Source of the DNA: Ensifer sp. IC3342 | GTDB taxonomy: Bacteria; Pseudomonadota; Alphaproteobacteria; Rhizobiales; Rhizobiaceae | NCBI RefSeq assembly: GCF_020193655.1 | Contig: NZ_JADYVE010000011.1 | Location: forward strand, 80,869-144,868 | Reading direction: 5' to 3' | DNA: 64,000 nucleotides | Shown: positions 8,858 through 18,529 of the stretch, piece after piece | How positions within the stretch are numbered: position 1 is the stretch's first letter | Layout: every line of letters begins with the position of its first letter | Position numbers and translations under genes: made by a program | The notes under the pieces: model-generated | The model's database searches: none | Seen by the model: the letters and a program-made list of their open reading frames with translations, nothing else | Told to the model about the DNA's origin: nothing

Positions 8858-9850
8858 ATGACACTGTGGAGCAGGATAGCGGGCGCCGTCGTTGCCGGCG
8901 CTGTCACGGTGATCAGCCTCGGCGGCCTTGAGACTGCCGCGGCGCAGGAAAGGCTTCGCGTCGCCCTGGGTGACGTTGTTTCAGTCGAGACTCTCGCCTT
9001 CCTCATCGCGCTCGAGCGTGCCAAGGAAAAGGGACTAGACTACGAACTGACGTCCTTTGCAGAAGAGGAATTGGCGATCCAGGCGATCGTCGGCGGTCAG
9101 GCGGATGTCGGCATCGGCACGCCCTATTCCATCATTCAGAAGACGAAGGTGCCGTTGCGGAATATCTTCCAGGTTTCTACTCTCGTCTTCTTCCCCGTAG
9201 TCTCGACCGAGTACAAGACCTGGAAGGATCTTGACGGCGAACCCTTCACCTTTCACGCTCGCGGAACAGCCACCGAAGCTTATGGAAACGTGATCGCGGC
9301 GAGGGAGGGGATCACATTCGGGCAGCGCTCGTATGTGCCGGGGTCGGAAAACCGGGTCGTCGCCATGCTGAACGGAACCATCAAGGCGACGATCGTCGAT
9401 CTGTCGAACAAGAACCTGCTTCTCAAGCAGGCGCCCGACAACTTCCACGTCCTTCCCGGCATTGAGGAGAAGGTCTCCGACGAAATCCTGTTCGCGAACG
9501 CGAATTGGATAAAGGATCATTCAGAGGCAGCGACCATCCTGACGCAAGAGCTTCTTACGCTCTGGCGGGAAATGAATGCGGATCCAACCGTCGTCGAAAA
9601 GGAAAGGGCGGCTAGAAAGCTCCTCTCCGATCAGCCGGCCGAGGTGCTTGCCGAGGTCGACAGCTACTACAAGGAGGGGGTCGAAGCGGGACTTTGGAAT
9701 CCGGAGGGAGCAAGCGAGAAGATCGCCAAGGATGACTTTGCCTTTTACACCTCCTCGGGACAACTCGAAGGACCGGCCGAAAATCTGAAGATTGAGGAAT
9801 TCTGGGACTTCGGCCCGATTAAAGCGGCAAAGGCGAAGATCGGTGGCTGA
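8858..9850 (+). CDS. ABC transporter substrate-binding protein (NitT/TauT, SsuA-like)
   Basis: 330 residues beginning with a Sec signal peptide (MTLWSRIAGAVVAGAVTV, cleavage near AAAQE), then a periplasmic SsuA/NMT1-like domain. GGQADVGIGTPYSI is the typical ligand-binding segment. The ATG at 8858 follows a strong GGGAGG at 8846-8851. It is the first gene of a four-gene import operon plus a fumarylpyruvate-hydrolase-like enzyme. The family carries sulfonates, nitrate, aromatics or pyrimidine-like ligands, so the substrate cannot be read directly. Confidence 0.88.
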   Translation: MTLWSRIAGAVVAGAVTVISLGGLETAAAQERLRVALGDVVSVETLAFLIALERAKEKGLDYELTSFAEEELAIQAIVGGQADVGIGTPYSIIQKTKVPLRNIFQVSTLVFFPVVSTEYKTWKDLDGEPFTFHARGTATEAYGNVIAAREGITFGQRSYVPGSENRVVAMLNGTIKATIVDLSNKNLLLKQAPDNFHVLPGIEEKVSDEILFANANWIKDHSEAATILTQELLTLWREMNADPTVVEKERAARKLLSDQPAEVLAEVDSYYKEGVEAGLWNPEGASEKIAKDDFAFYTSSGQLEGPAENLKIEEFWDFGPIKAAKAKIGG

Positions 9851-10718
9851 GCATCGCGCGGGGATCGAGGCGGCGCATCAGGGCTATCGTTTCTCCCGCG
9901 TCTTTCCCTTTCAGGGCTCGGGGAAAGCTCTGCGAGAGAAACGCCCAAACGCGCTCGCTTCCTTCGCCACACATCACTTCACGCTGAACTTCCTCTCGGC
10001 GGCCGCTCTCTGCGGCGCCTGGGAATGGGCTGGGCTGGTTCCGATCAGTCCTGCCTTTCCGACTTTTGGCGAAACGATGGGCGCCTTGTGGTCGATAAGC
10101 GCGGACGGTTCGCTCGCCGGGGCGTTCGCCGTGACGCTTCAGCCGCTTGCGCTTGGGCTCGTCGTCTCGATGGTCCTCGGCGTGGGTATCGGTGTCGCAA
10201 TGGGCCTCAGTACGAAGACCGAATGGCTCGCGTCGCCGATTTTCATTGTGGCGCAGTCGGCCCCGCTGGCTGCCCTTATCCCCCTGATCGTCTTCGCCTA
10301 CGGCATCGGCCTTACGTCGAAGACGATCGTCGTTTGTATAATGGCGATGCCGGTCATCGTGCTGAATTCATTTGCCGCGGTCCGCCATACCCCGAAATCT
10401 CTCATTGAGATGGGCGAATCCTTTCTGGCAACCCGGCGTAAGGTAATCATCCGGATCATTCTGCCGGCGGCAAGCCCCGTTATTTTCGCGGGCCTGCGTC
10501 TTGGCTGCGCATCGGGCTTCATCGGTGCCGTACTGGCCGAGCTACTGATCACGCCGACTGGCGTCGGCGACCTGATCACCTATAGCCGCTCCATTGCTGA
10601 TTATCCGACGATGTATGCCGCGATTCTTTCCATCATGGCGTTCTCCGTACTCTTCATCGAGGTGCTCAGTCGCGTCGAGGTCATGATCTTCAGACCGGAA
10701 AAGCGAGCAGTCTCATGA
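9843..10718 (+). CDS. ABC transporter permease (NitT/TauT type)
   Basis: 291 residues with about six membrane segments. The EAA-type cytoplasmic loop is EMGESFLATRRKVIIRIILPAASP, abbreviated here to its core RRKVIIRIILPAASP. The GTG at 9843 overlaps the preceding gene by eight bases and is preferred over an upstream frame extension that would lie inside that gene. It overlaps the ATPase gene by ATGA. One of two different permeases, suggesting a heterodimeric channel. Confidence 0.85.
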   Translation: MAEHRAGIEAAHQGYRFSRVFPFQGSGKALREKRPNALASFATHHFTLNFLSAAALCGAWEWAGLVPISPAFPTFGETMGALWSISADGSLAGAFAVTLQPLALGLVVSMVLGVGIGVAMGLSTKTEWLASPIFIVAQSAPLAALIPLIVFAYGIGLTSKTIVVCIMAMPVIVLNSFAAVRHTPKSLIEMGESFLATRRKVIIRIILPAASPVIFAGLRLGCASGFIGAVLAELLITPTGVGDLITYSRSIADYPTMYAAILSIMAFSVLFIEVLSRVEVMIFRPEKRAVS

Positions 10719-11518
10719 CCGCGCTGGCACATCAGTTCTTTACCGAACCTTCCCCGGTCACTGACTGCGCGGTCAGCGTTCGCAATGTCGGCAAAGTCTA
10801 TGCCGGCGTGGTCACCGCACTCGAGAATATCAACGTCGACTTTCCGCGTGGCCAGCTCACTTCCCTACTGGGGCCGTCCGGGTGTGGAAAGACGACGCTG
10901 CTCAAGATCATAGCGGGGCTTCTGCCGGCAACCTCAGGCGAAGTGCTTGTCAACGATCTTCCCGTGGCCGGCCCTGGGCCGGAACGCGCCTTTGTCTTCC
11001 AGGATTTCGCTTTGATGCCTTGGGCGAATGTGTTGCGCAACGTCGCCTTCGGGCTCGAAATGCGTGGTATCGCAAAAAGCGAACGCGAGGAGATCGCCCG
11101 AAGCCATATCGCCCAGGTCGGCCTCGCCGGCTTCGAAGCGCGCTATCCACACGAGCTTTCAGGCGGCATGCGCCAGCGCGTCGGCCTGGCGCGGGCACTG
11201 GCGGTGAACGCGGATGTTCTGCTGATGGACGAGCCCTTTTCGGCCGTTGACGAACAGATCCGGCGAAAATTCCAGGAGGATCTTCTCACCCTCATCGCCA
11301 GAGAGAAAAGGACCTTTATCTTCGTCACGCATTCCATCGAGGAAGCAGTCTATGTCTCCGACCGGATCGTGCTCCTGTCGGCGCGACCGGGCAGGATCGC
11401 ACAGATCATCGAGCCGGCGATTGAGCGTGGCGGCGATCCAGACGCTATCCGGCGCCACCCGGCCTATCTCGACACGGTTGACGCCATCTGGCAGTCGCTA
11501 AAGACCTATCTCGAGTGA
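10715..11518 (+). CDS. ABC transporter ATP-binding protein (NitT/TauT type)
   Basis: 267 residues with Walker A GPSGCGKTT, Q-loop FVFQDFALMPW, signature LSGGMRQR and Walker B DVLLMDEPFSAVD. It energises the flanking permeases. It overlaps both neighbours by four bases, so translation is coupled. Confidence 0.93.
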   Translation: MTALAHQFFTEPSPVTDCAVSVRNVGKVYAGVVTALENINVDFPRGQLTSLLGPSGCGKTTLLKIIAGLLPATSGEVLVNDLPVAGPGPERAFVFQDFALMPWANVLRNVAFGLEMRGIAKSEREEIARSHIAQVGLAGFEARYPHELSGGMRQRVGLARALAVNADVLLMDEPFSAVDEQIRRKFQEDLLTLIAREKRTFIFVTHSIEEAVYVSDRIVLLSARPGRIAQIIEPAIERGGDPDAIRRHPAYLDTVDAIWQSLKTYLE

Positions 11519-11526
11519 GGCGCGCC

Positions 11527-12282
11527 ATGATCGTCTTCGGGCATCGCATTCCCATGACCGGTTCTCTCCTCCTCTGGGCGCTCCTTTGGGAAATAGTCGG
11601 TCAGCTCAAGCTCACGATCCTGCTGCCGCCGCTCTCCCGCGTCGTCTTGCGGGCCTTCGAGATTGTGCCGACGGAGACGTTTCTTTCAGCTTTCGCAGTG
11701 ACGGCGTCCGCCTTTGTAGCCGGAAACCTGATTGCGATCCTGGTAGGCGTGCCGCTCGGCATCCTGATGGGGAGCTCGGTCGTGGCCGACCGGATCTTTC
11801 TGCCTTGGGTCAACCTGTTTCTCTCGGCGCCCCTGACAGCCCTGGTCCCAGTGATCATGGTGCTTTTCGGCCTTGGTCAGACGACGATCATCCTCACCGT
11901 CGTCCTCTTTGCCATCTGGATCATCGTGCTGGACACGCGGGCGGGTGTACGTTCGATCTCCCCTTCGCTCATTGAAATGGCGGCAAGCTTCGGCGCCGGC
12001 CGTTGGCAGACGTTTCGCAAGATTTATGTTTGGGCAGCGCTTCCGGAGATCCTGGCGGGAATTCGGCTCGGCGTTATCCGCTCGGTGAAGGGCGTCATCA
12101 TCGGTCAGCTTCTTGTATCGATCGTCGGTTTCGGCGCTCTGTTCAAGCTTTATGGCTCGCGGTTTCTCATGGAGCACTTCTGGGCGGTTCTCATCGTTCT
12201 CTTCGCGCTGGCCTTCGCGCTTGCCGAGGCCTTCGCCTGGCTTGAGCGTCGTGTCGAATTCTACGCCGCAACCCGCGGCTGA
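11527..12282 (+). CDS. Second ABC transporter permease (NitT/TauT type)
   Basis: 251 residues, about six membrane helices, EAA loop near IEMAASFGAGRWQTFRKIY. The ATG at 11527 is chosen because GTGAGG at 11515-11520 is a properly spaced ribosome-binding site; a GTG at 11515 inside the ATPase stop is the alternative. It pairs with the permease at 9843-10718. Confidence 0.85.
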   Translation: MIVFGHRIPMTGSLLLWALLWEIVGQLKLTILLPPLSRVVLRAFEIVPTETFLSAFAVTASAFVAGNLIAILVGVPLGILMGSSVVADRIFLPWVNLFLSAPLTALVPVIMVLFGLGQTTIILTVVLFAIWIIVLDTRAGVRSISPSLIEMAASFGAGRWQTFRKIYVWAALPEILAGIRLGVIRSVKGVIIGQLLVSIVGFGALFKLYGSRFLMEHFWAVLIVLFALAFALAEAFAWLERRVEFYAATRG

Positions 12283-12317
12283 CTCGATCTCTTATGCAAA
12301 GAAAGGGTATTTCCTCC

Positions 12318-13001
12318 ATGTCCTACGCCTTCAACCCTGCCGCGGTGCCTGCTCTTCCGATTAGGAATACATTGGACTTATTTCCACTCCGACGTGTCTA
12401 CTGCGTGGGTCGGAACTATGCCGATCACGCGATAGAGATGGGCCATGACCCTGATCGCGAAGCTCCTTTCTTTTTTCAGAAGAACCCGGACAATCTGGTG
12501 CTCGACGGTGAATTTCCCTATCCGAGCCGGACATCGGACGTGCATCACGAGATCGAACTCGTCGTTTGTCTCGGCAAGGGCGGCGAAAATATTCCGGTCG
12601 ACCAGGCGCTGTCGCACGTTTACGGCTATGCAATCGGTTTGGACATGACGCGACGCGATCTGCAAAACGAGGCGAAGAAAATGGGCAGGCCTTGGGAGGT
12701 CGCCAAGGCGTTCGAGAAGTCTGCGCCTTTATCGCCGATCGTCAGGGCAAGCGAGATCGGGCATTTGGAAGCGGGCGCTATCTGGTTAAAGGTTAACGGC
12801 GAGGTTCGCCAGAGCGGCGATCTGAACCAGATGATTTGGAAGGTGCCGGAGGCGATCTCATATCTCTCAGGACTCTTTCAGCTGGCCCCGGGCGACATCA
12901 TCATGACCGGAACACCCGCTGGTGTCGGTCCGGTCAAGCGTGGCGACCGCCTCGAGGGCCATGTCGACGGTTTGGGCGAGCTCACGGTAATAGTCGTTTA
13001 A
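12318..13001 (+). CDS. Fumarylacetoacetate hydrolase-family protein (fumarylpyruvate hydrolase-like)
   Basis: 227 residues of the FAH superfamily. Metal ligands sit in HHEIELVVCLG (two glutamates), and the catalytic-lid region GTPAGVGPVKRGD is typical of fumarylpyruvate hydrolases and acylpyruvases. It is the last gene of the ABC operon, suggesting that the imported compound is degraded through a C-C hydrolase step. An in-frame ATG at 12294 is possible, but the start at 12318 follows AGAAAGGG. The true substrate is open. Confidence 0.8.
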   Translation: MSYAFNPAAVPALPIRNTLDLFPLRRVYCVGRNYADHAIEMGHDPDREAPFFFQKNPDNLVLDGEFPYPSRTSDVHHEIELVVCLGKGGENIPVDQALSHVYGYAIGLDMTRRDLQNEAKKMGRPWEVAKAFEKSAPLSPIVRASEIGHLEAGAIWLKVNGEVRQSGDLNQMIWKVPEAISYLSGLFQLAPGDIIMTGTPAGVGPVKRGDRLEGHVDGLGELTVIVV

Positions 13002-13350
13002 AGAACATCTTCGCGATATCGCCACCGCCGTCAAGGCAATCCGGCGTGCCGCCAGTGCTGCGTCTGTGCCTGCGGTACCGCATCGCGATTGGTAAATGCG
13101 CCGGTCTCATCATCGTTCCTGAAGCCAGGCGAAACGCTGAAGTCGACTACGATACACAAGTTCTCCACCGACGCGTCGTAGTGCTACAGCTGCGTTCGGC
13201 TCGGGTTGCTGGATCAATGGGCCAAATTCCGGCGGCCCTAGCCAACCGGACCTTCATGCAGGTCGCCGTTGGGTCTGAATGGGGTCGAGAATTCACCTTT
13301 ATCAGAGGTGCGCAACGGTCTAGCGGAGCCCGTCTCTGCACGGCGCGAAC
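13002..13350. other. Non-coding gap before vapC
   Basis: Small open frames here have no ribosome-binding site or recognisable motif. I see no gene, repeat or RNA. Decayed coding sequence is possible. Confidence 0.5.
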
Positions 13351-13794
13351 TCACGACCTGTTTGCCGTGATCAGGTGCAAGGCAGAATTGCCCCTTGTGA
13401 CCGCCGCCGCTGAGAGCTTGCGATCGAACGTCGCCAGCTGGCCCCCACGCGTCTTGGCGAGCGCAAGCAGATAGGTGTCAGTTACCTGCCCCGAAGTTAG
13501 GATTTTCGTGGGAGCGATCTCACCTGACCCGACAAGGCTCACATCGTCGGGCCAAAAACTATGGCCGGGGAGCGCCCGCAATTTGCCGACGATCTCCATC
13601 ACGAGTGACGGTGAACCGGGAGAATTGGGATATTTGGGGTTACCGACAATCCGGATGACACCATTTTCGGTGATGGGGCAGGTAGCCCACGCGGTCCGAC
13701 CGATCGCCGCGAACCATTCGTGCGCATCGTCATGGGCTACATGGCCTGGATCGATTAAGGCAATCAGCACATTGACGTCGAGCAGGAAAGTCAC
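13351..13794 (-). CDS. vapC: VapC-type PIN-domain ribonuclease toxin
   Basis: 147 residues of PIN fold. Acidic active-site residues are visible in LLDVNVLIAL (Asp), ITENGVIRI (Glu), VTDTYLLALA (Asp) and LATFDRKL (Asp). Such toxins cut RNA, often initiator tRNA, when the antitoxin is lost. Its ATG overlaps the stop of the upstream antitoxin gene by four bases, the classic VapBC arrangement. Confidence 0.9.
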   Translation of the reverse strand: MTFLLDVNVLIALIDPGHVAHDDAHEWFAAIGRTAWATCPITENGVIRIVGNPKYPNSPGSPSLVMEIVGKLRALPGHSFWPDDVSLVGSGEIAPTKILTSGQVTDTYLLALAKTRGGQLATFDRKLSAAAVTRGNSALHLITANRS

Positions 13795-14018
13795 GGCAGT
13801 TCGTCCCGCAAGGCATTGACGATTTCGAGCGTCACTGGCGGCGCATCCGGCCGAGGTGATAGAAGAGGAATTCCGTTGCGCTCGCCGCTGCTGCGGGGTC
13901 GGCTGAGAGAACGTCTCGCCAGCTCGGAAATGACCTCGCCGACGCTCCGGTGCTGCTGAGCTGCCATCGCCTTTGCGGCGATCAGGACATCGTCGTCGAT
14001 TGCAAGGGTCGTTCTCAT
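13791..14018 (-). CDS. vapB: VapB-type antitoxin (ribbon-helix-helix)
   Basis: 75 residues starting MRTTLAIDDDVLIAAKAMA, the usual N-terminus of RHH antitoxins of this class, with a disordered C-terminal toxin-binding tail. The start at 14018 follows GAGGCGGAT; an ATG six codons upstream is possible. It normally represses its own operon with VapC bound. Confidence 0.88.
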   Translation of the reverse strand: MRTTLAIDDDVLIAAKAMAAQQHRSVGEVISELARRSLSRPRSSGERNGIPLLSPRPDAPPVTLEIVNALRDELP

Positions 14019-14500
14019 ATCCGCCTCATCGCGCATCAATCATCACGCATCATATAAAGCAACAGGATGGCGCTCTCAAGGTAACTGGTCTGCATTGAGC
14101 ATTGACCGGAGTGGAAATCAGAACATAGAGCGCCGAATCCTAGCGTGGCTTGGTCGTAGCGCTTGCCCCATCGCTCATGCCATCACTCCCTGGCAGCTGA
14201 AAAGCTATGGCGGCTTCAACCTTCAGCCGCCTTCCGGCCACTACCGAAACTGCTCTTCGAAGGCACCGTCCCAATCAGTGCTCAACGGCGCCACGCCACA
14301 TTTCAAGTGTTCGAAGGGATATCGCTGCAACAATGCAGACGAGATCATCTGTGCCATGCTGACGCGCGCGATCTGCCTTCGACCGGTCCCGATCGTATGC
14401 CTCCCGTCGCAGCTCGCCGGCGGTGACTAACCCATTTGTGCAGCTTTTGCTAATTCATGCCTTGAATTACCATCTTCGCGCGAATTCGCCGGGGAGGGGC
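14019..14500. other. Gap between vapB and sunset-domain gene
   Basis: Contains the vapBC promoter region at its left end. Open frames on both strands around 14095-14430 lack ribosome-binding sites and recognisable protein motifs; I do not call them genes. Confidence 0.45.
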
Positions 14501-14824
14501 ATGAGCTATCGTCAACGGGGTAGGAGTCCACAGCAGCGTTCGGTGCTCCGCACGGCGCCTGGGCTAGTGATTGCGGCCGTCGCGGTGGGCGCCGCCGGCG
14601 GCATGACCGCAACCGACCTGATTGCCACGTGGGATAGTCTGGGCAGCAATGGAACCTCCTGCAACATCAAGGGCAATATCAGCATCGATTCAGGCGAGCG
14701 GATATTTCATGTGCCAGGCCAGAAATATTATTCGCAGACGCGGATAAGACCGGAATATGGGGAGCGCTGGTTTTGCTCCGAGGAAGAGGCGTGGGCCGCA
14801 GGTTGGCGGAAGGCGTATAGATGA
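14501..14824 (+). CDS. Small protein with sunset domain, possible membrane anchor
   Basis: 107 residues. An N-terminal basic stretch precedes one membrane segment (APGLVIAAVAVGAAGGM). The C-terminal half carries the sunset-domain signature: CNIKGNIS, then IFHVPGQKYY, then ERWFCSEEEAWAAGWRKAYR. The domain is small, often attached to nucleases, and its function is not known. The ATG at 14501 follows GGGAGGGGC. It overlaps the next gene by ATGA. Confidence 0.8.
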   Translation: MSYRQRGRSPQQRSVLRTAPGLVIAAVAVGAAGGMTATDLIATWDSLGSNGTSCNIKGNISIDSGERIFHVPGQKYYSQTRIRPEYGERWFCSEEEAWAAGWRKAYR

Positions 14825-15108
14825 CCAGCCCTGGAGATTTTCTCAATCAAGAAACGGCACTTGGCCTGTTGGCTGGCTTCGTGGTGGGATTGCTGGCGTA
14901 TTTTGCGGCGTCGAAGCTCCTTGGAGCCACGCGATCGACTAAGGGTAAATCAGCAGTCGAGCGGCAATTCAGAAACGTATTCTCCATCGTGGATGACGGT
15001 CGCCGGCAGGCGCTGATCCGCTACTACATGGAGAAGTACGAGTGTGGTTGTGCGGAGGCTATGAGACGGGCCGTCGATGAGCGCCAGCACGACGCCAACA
15101 GGTGGTAG
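14821..15108 (+). CDS. Small membrane protein of unknown function
   Basis: 95 residues. One transmembrane helix near the N-terminus (LGLLAGFVVGLLAYFAA) is followed by a charged cytoplasmic domain (RQALIRYYMEKYECGCAEAMRRAV). Its ATGA overlap with the sunset-domain gene makes a translationally coupled pair. I recognise no family. Confidence 0.65.
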   Translation: MTSPGDFLNQETALGLLAGFVVGLLAYFAASKLLGATRSTKGKSAVERQFRNVFSIVDDGRRQALIRYYMEKYECGCAEAMRRAVDERQHDANRW

Positions 15109-15111
15109 CAG

Positions 15112-15325
15112 GGCGATCCGGACCGATGTGGAAACCGGTCTCAGCGAGGCGCGCCAAGCCGTTCGCCTCGATCCCAATCTCGCGGTCGGCTATCAGGTCT
15201 TAAGCTTCGGGCTTTCGTTCGCCGGCTACGCCGGCGCTATGCAGGCCGCTCGACAGGCGGTCGAACTCAATCCGAACGAACCGGACAGCCTGATGGCGCT
15301 GGCAAAAGCTTCAAATCAGGCGTAG
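15112..15325 (+). pseudogene. TPR-repeat gene fragment
   Basis: About 65 residues with two tetratricopeptide units (ARQAVRLDPNLAVGYQVLSF and AARQAVELNPNEPDSLMALA). They are of the kind found at the C-terminus of rhizobial adenylate/guanylate cyclases. The reading frame starts inside the preceding gene, there is no start with a ribosome-binding site, and no cyclase domain is present. Most likely the tail of a lost gene. Confidence 0.55.
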
Positions 15326-15371
15326 CCCACACATCAAAGGCAGCGCATCGGCCTGGTGATTGAAAGATTGC

Positions 15372-16451
<1,080 letters not shown>

Positions 16452-16452
16452 C

Positions 16453-17649
16453 TCAGCCTCTCGCTCTCTTCATTGCCGCTTCCATGTTGTGGAACGGGCG
16501 GCGATAGGTCGGCACCCGGTCCGCGACATCGGGCAACTTACCGAACGGCTTATGCGGCTCTGCCTGGTACCAGAAGGCGACGGAGGAGATGTCGTCGGCG
16601 CGGCGGTTGGCATGTCCATGTTCGATCGTCACCCGAATGCTTTTCTGGAAGATGGCGGGGTCTTCGATATGCCAGCGGTAGAGCGTGACCGGCTCGGTCC
16701 AGTTGGGGCCGCCGGCCGCGATGATGCCGTGGTAGGGTGCGCTATAGTCCTGGGTCGGGCACCAGGCGGTGTTGAAATAGTCTTCCGTGCCCGTGCCGTG
16801 CAGGGTCGGCGGCCAGGCATCATTGGCACCCGGTTCAGACTCCGGCCGCGGCTCGATCAACACCGCCTTGGGACCGATACGCGGATCGGGCTTGCGAACC
16901 GTATCCGGCACCGACAATCCCTGCTCGCCGTCGATGAAGATCATGTCGTCGCCTTCGCCGTACCAATCCCAGACTTCGGAACGGCGGCGCGAATAGACGC
17001 TATAGAGAACGCCGACGTAGTGGCCGCGCCCTTCGGCTTCGAGGATCGTGTAATTCTGCCGACCGTCGACGTTCTCGCCGCCAAAGAGGAACTGTTCATT
17101 GGTCAGACTGGCTTCGCTCATACCCGCCGGGCGTGCCTGGCGATAGTGTGCGTGGAAACGGCCCATGTCCTGCTCGAGAACATCATGAAGCTCGAGATCG
17201 ATGTAGTAGTAGAAGAGGAGGTCATGTTCCGCCTCGTTGGTGACGGTGAACTTCATGTGTGAGCCGAAGGGCATGGGGAAGTAGCAGTTGAAGGCTTTGC
17301 CATCCTCGGGGCTCGCCTGCATCGGCAGGCTCGAATAGTTGGCGGTGCGGGCATGGCCCATACCGAAGAAGTCGCCGATAGGTGCCTCGATGCTCGGCTG
17401 CGTCTCCCCGTCCCAGTAGGCTCTAAGGACGATCTTGCGGAGGAAATCCTCGCTCTCGCATGCGAGCGTCGCCCAGATATGGGTGATGATGCCGGCGCCT
17501 TCGTGTTCGCCGATCACAGCCGTGGTGCCGGGTTCGATGTGCAGCCTGTCGTCGTTGCCACCGGTCCGGTCATGGCTGGAGAAGCGGCGCGTTTTCGCTT
17601 TGCGCAGCTTCGCGAGACCGCGAAGGGGCGAGAGGCCGGCGTTGGTCAT
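16453..17649 (-). CDS. GH172 (DUF2961) family glycoside hydrolase/synthase
   Basis: 398 residues matching DUF2961, now glycoside hydrolase family 172. Characterised members act on alpha-D-fructofuranosyl or alpha-D-arabinofuranosyl linkages, including difructose anhydrides. Recognisable family segments include HEGAGIITHIWAT near residue 50, YWDGETQPSIEAPIGDFFG, and LHGTGTEDYFNTAWCP. No signal peptide is seen, so it should act in the cytoplasm on an imported disaccharide. It sits between the permease and ATPase genes of the importer. Confidence 0.85.
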   Translation of the reverse strand: MTNAGLSPLRGLAKLRKAKTRRFSSHDRTGGNDDRLHIEPGTTAVIGEHEGAGIITHIWATLACESEDFLRKIVLRAYWDGETQPSIEAPIGDFFGMGHARTANYSSLPMQASPEDGKAFNCYFPMPFGSHMKFTVTNEAEHDLLFYYYIDLELHDVLEQDMGRFHAHYRQARPAGMSEASLTNEQFLFGGENVDGRQNYTILEAEGRGHYVGVLYSVYSRRRSEVWDWYGEGDDMIFIDGEQGLSVPDTVRKPDPRIGPKAVLIEPRPESEPGANDAWPPTLHGTGTEDYFNTAWCPTQDYSAPYHGIIAAGGPNWTEPVTLYRWHIEDPAIFQKSIRVTIEHGHANRRADDISSVAFWYQAEPHKPFGKLPDVADRVPTYRRPFHNMEAAMKRARG

Positions 17650-17680
17650 TCGAATTGCTCCTGTGTGAATCGCTAGCAGC

Positions 17681-18529
17681 TCACTTGAGGCCGCTGGTCT
17701 TGAGGGAATCCATGATCTGTCTCTGGAAGATCACGAAGAGGATGAGGGTCGGGATGGCGACGATCGTGGAAGCGGCCATCATGTAGTTCCAGGATGCGGA
17801 ATACTGGCTCTTGAAATTCGCAATCCCGAGCTGGACGACCCAGAGATTGGGGTCCGACGTGATGGTGAGCGGCCACAGGAAGGAATTCCAGTTGGCCAGG
17901 AAAAACAGTATCGCCAGCGCCGACATGATGGGACGGCTGAGCGGGAGGATGACGCTCCAGTAGATCCGCCAGTAACCCGCGCCGTCGATGCGCGCGGCCT
18001 CCTCGATCTCTTTCGGCAGCGACAGATAGTATTGTCTCAGAAGGAAGATGCCGAAGGCGTTGAAGATCGCCGGGATGATCAACCCCGCGTACGAATTGAG
18101 CATGCCCATTGCTTTGACGATGACGAAGAGCGGCACGATGATCACCGGCAGCGAGACGAGGAATGTCGAGAAAATCGAGAGAAACAGCACCTCGCGGCCG
18201 GGAAACCTCAGTCGCGCCAGCGCATAGCCGGCCATGGTGTGGAAGAACAGCGCCACGATCGTCACCGTGGCCGACACGACGAAGCTATTTGCCATATAGC
18301 GAACGAACGGAACGGCGGTCAGCACATAGATGAAATTGTCGAGGGTCGGTGATTGCGGGATGAGATTCGAAGAGAACGACTCCGCCGCCGGCTTGAAGGC
18401 GATCGACACCATCCAGAGGAGCGGAAAGAGCGTCATGAAGGCGAGGATGGCCGTCACCACCATCCAAAGGCCACGGACCAGCGTGACCTGCGATCGGGAG
18501 AAATAGGGCTGGGGGCGCTTACTGCTCAT
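17681..18529 (-). CDS. Carbohydrate ABC transporter permease (MalG/UgpE type)
   Basis: 282 residues with six membrane helices. The EAA loop is EIEEAARIDGAGYWRIYWSV and the C-terminus ends QRQIMDSLKTSGLK. Its start overlaps the end of the upstream permease gene by 11 bases. Confidence 0.92.
   Translation of the reverse strand: MSSKRPQPYFSRSQVTLVRGLWMVVTAILAFMTLFPLLWMVSIAFKPAAESFSSNLIPQSPTLDNFIYVLTAVPFVRYMANSFVVSATVTIVALFFHTMAGYALARLRFPGREVLFLSIFSTFLVSLPVIIVPLFVIVKAMGMLNSYAGLIIPAIFNAFGIFLLRQYYLSLPKEIEEAARIDGAGYWRIYWSVILPLSRPIMSALAILFFLANWNSFLWPLTITSDPNLWVVQLGIANFKSQYSASWNYMMAASTIVAIPTLILFVIFQRQIMDSLKTSGLK

Noticed and set aside
13147..13341. Short minus-strand frame before vapC
   Set aside because: No start signal or similarity; probably chance.
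14095..14430. Possible gene of 111 codons
   Set aside because: No ribosome-binding site, unusual composition and no recognisable motif; neither strand gives a better case.
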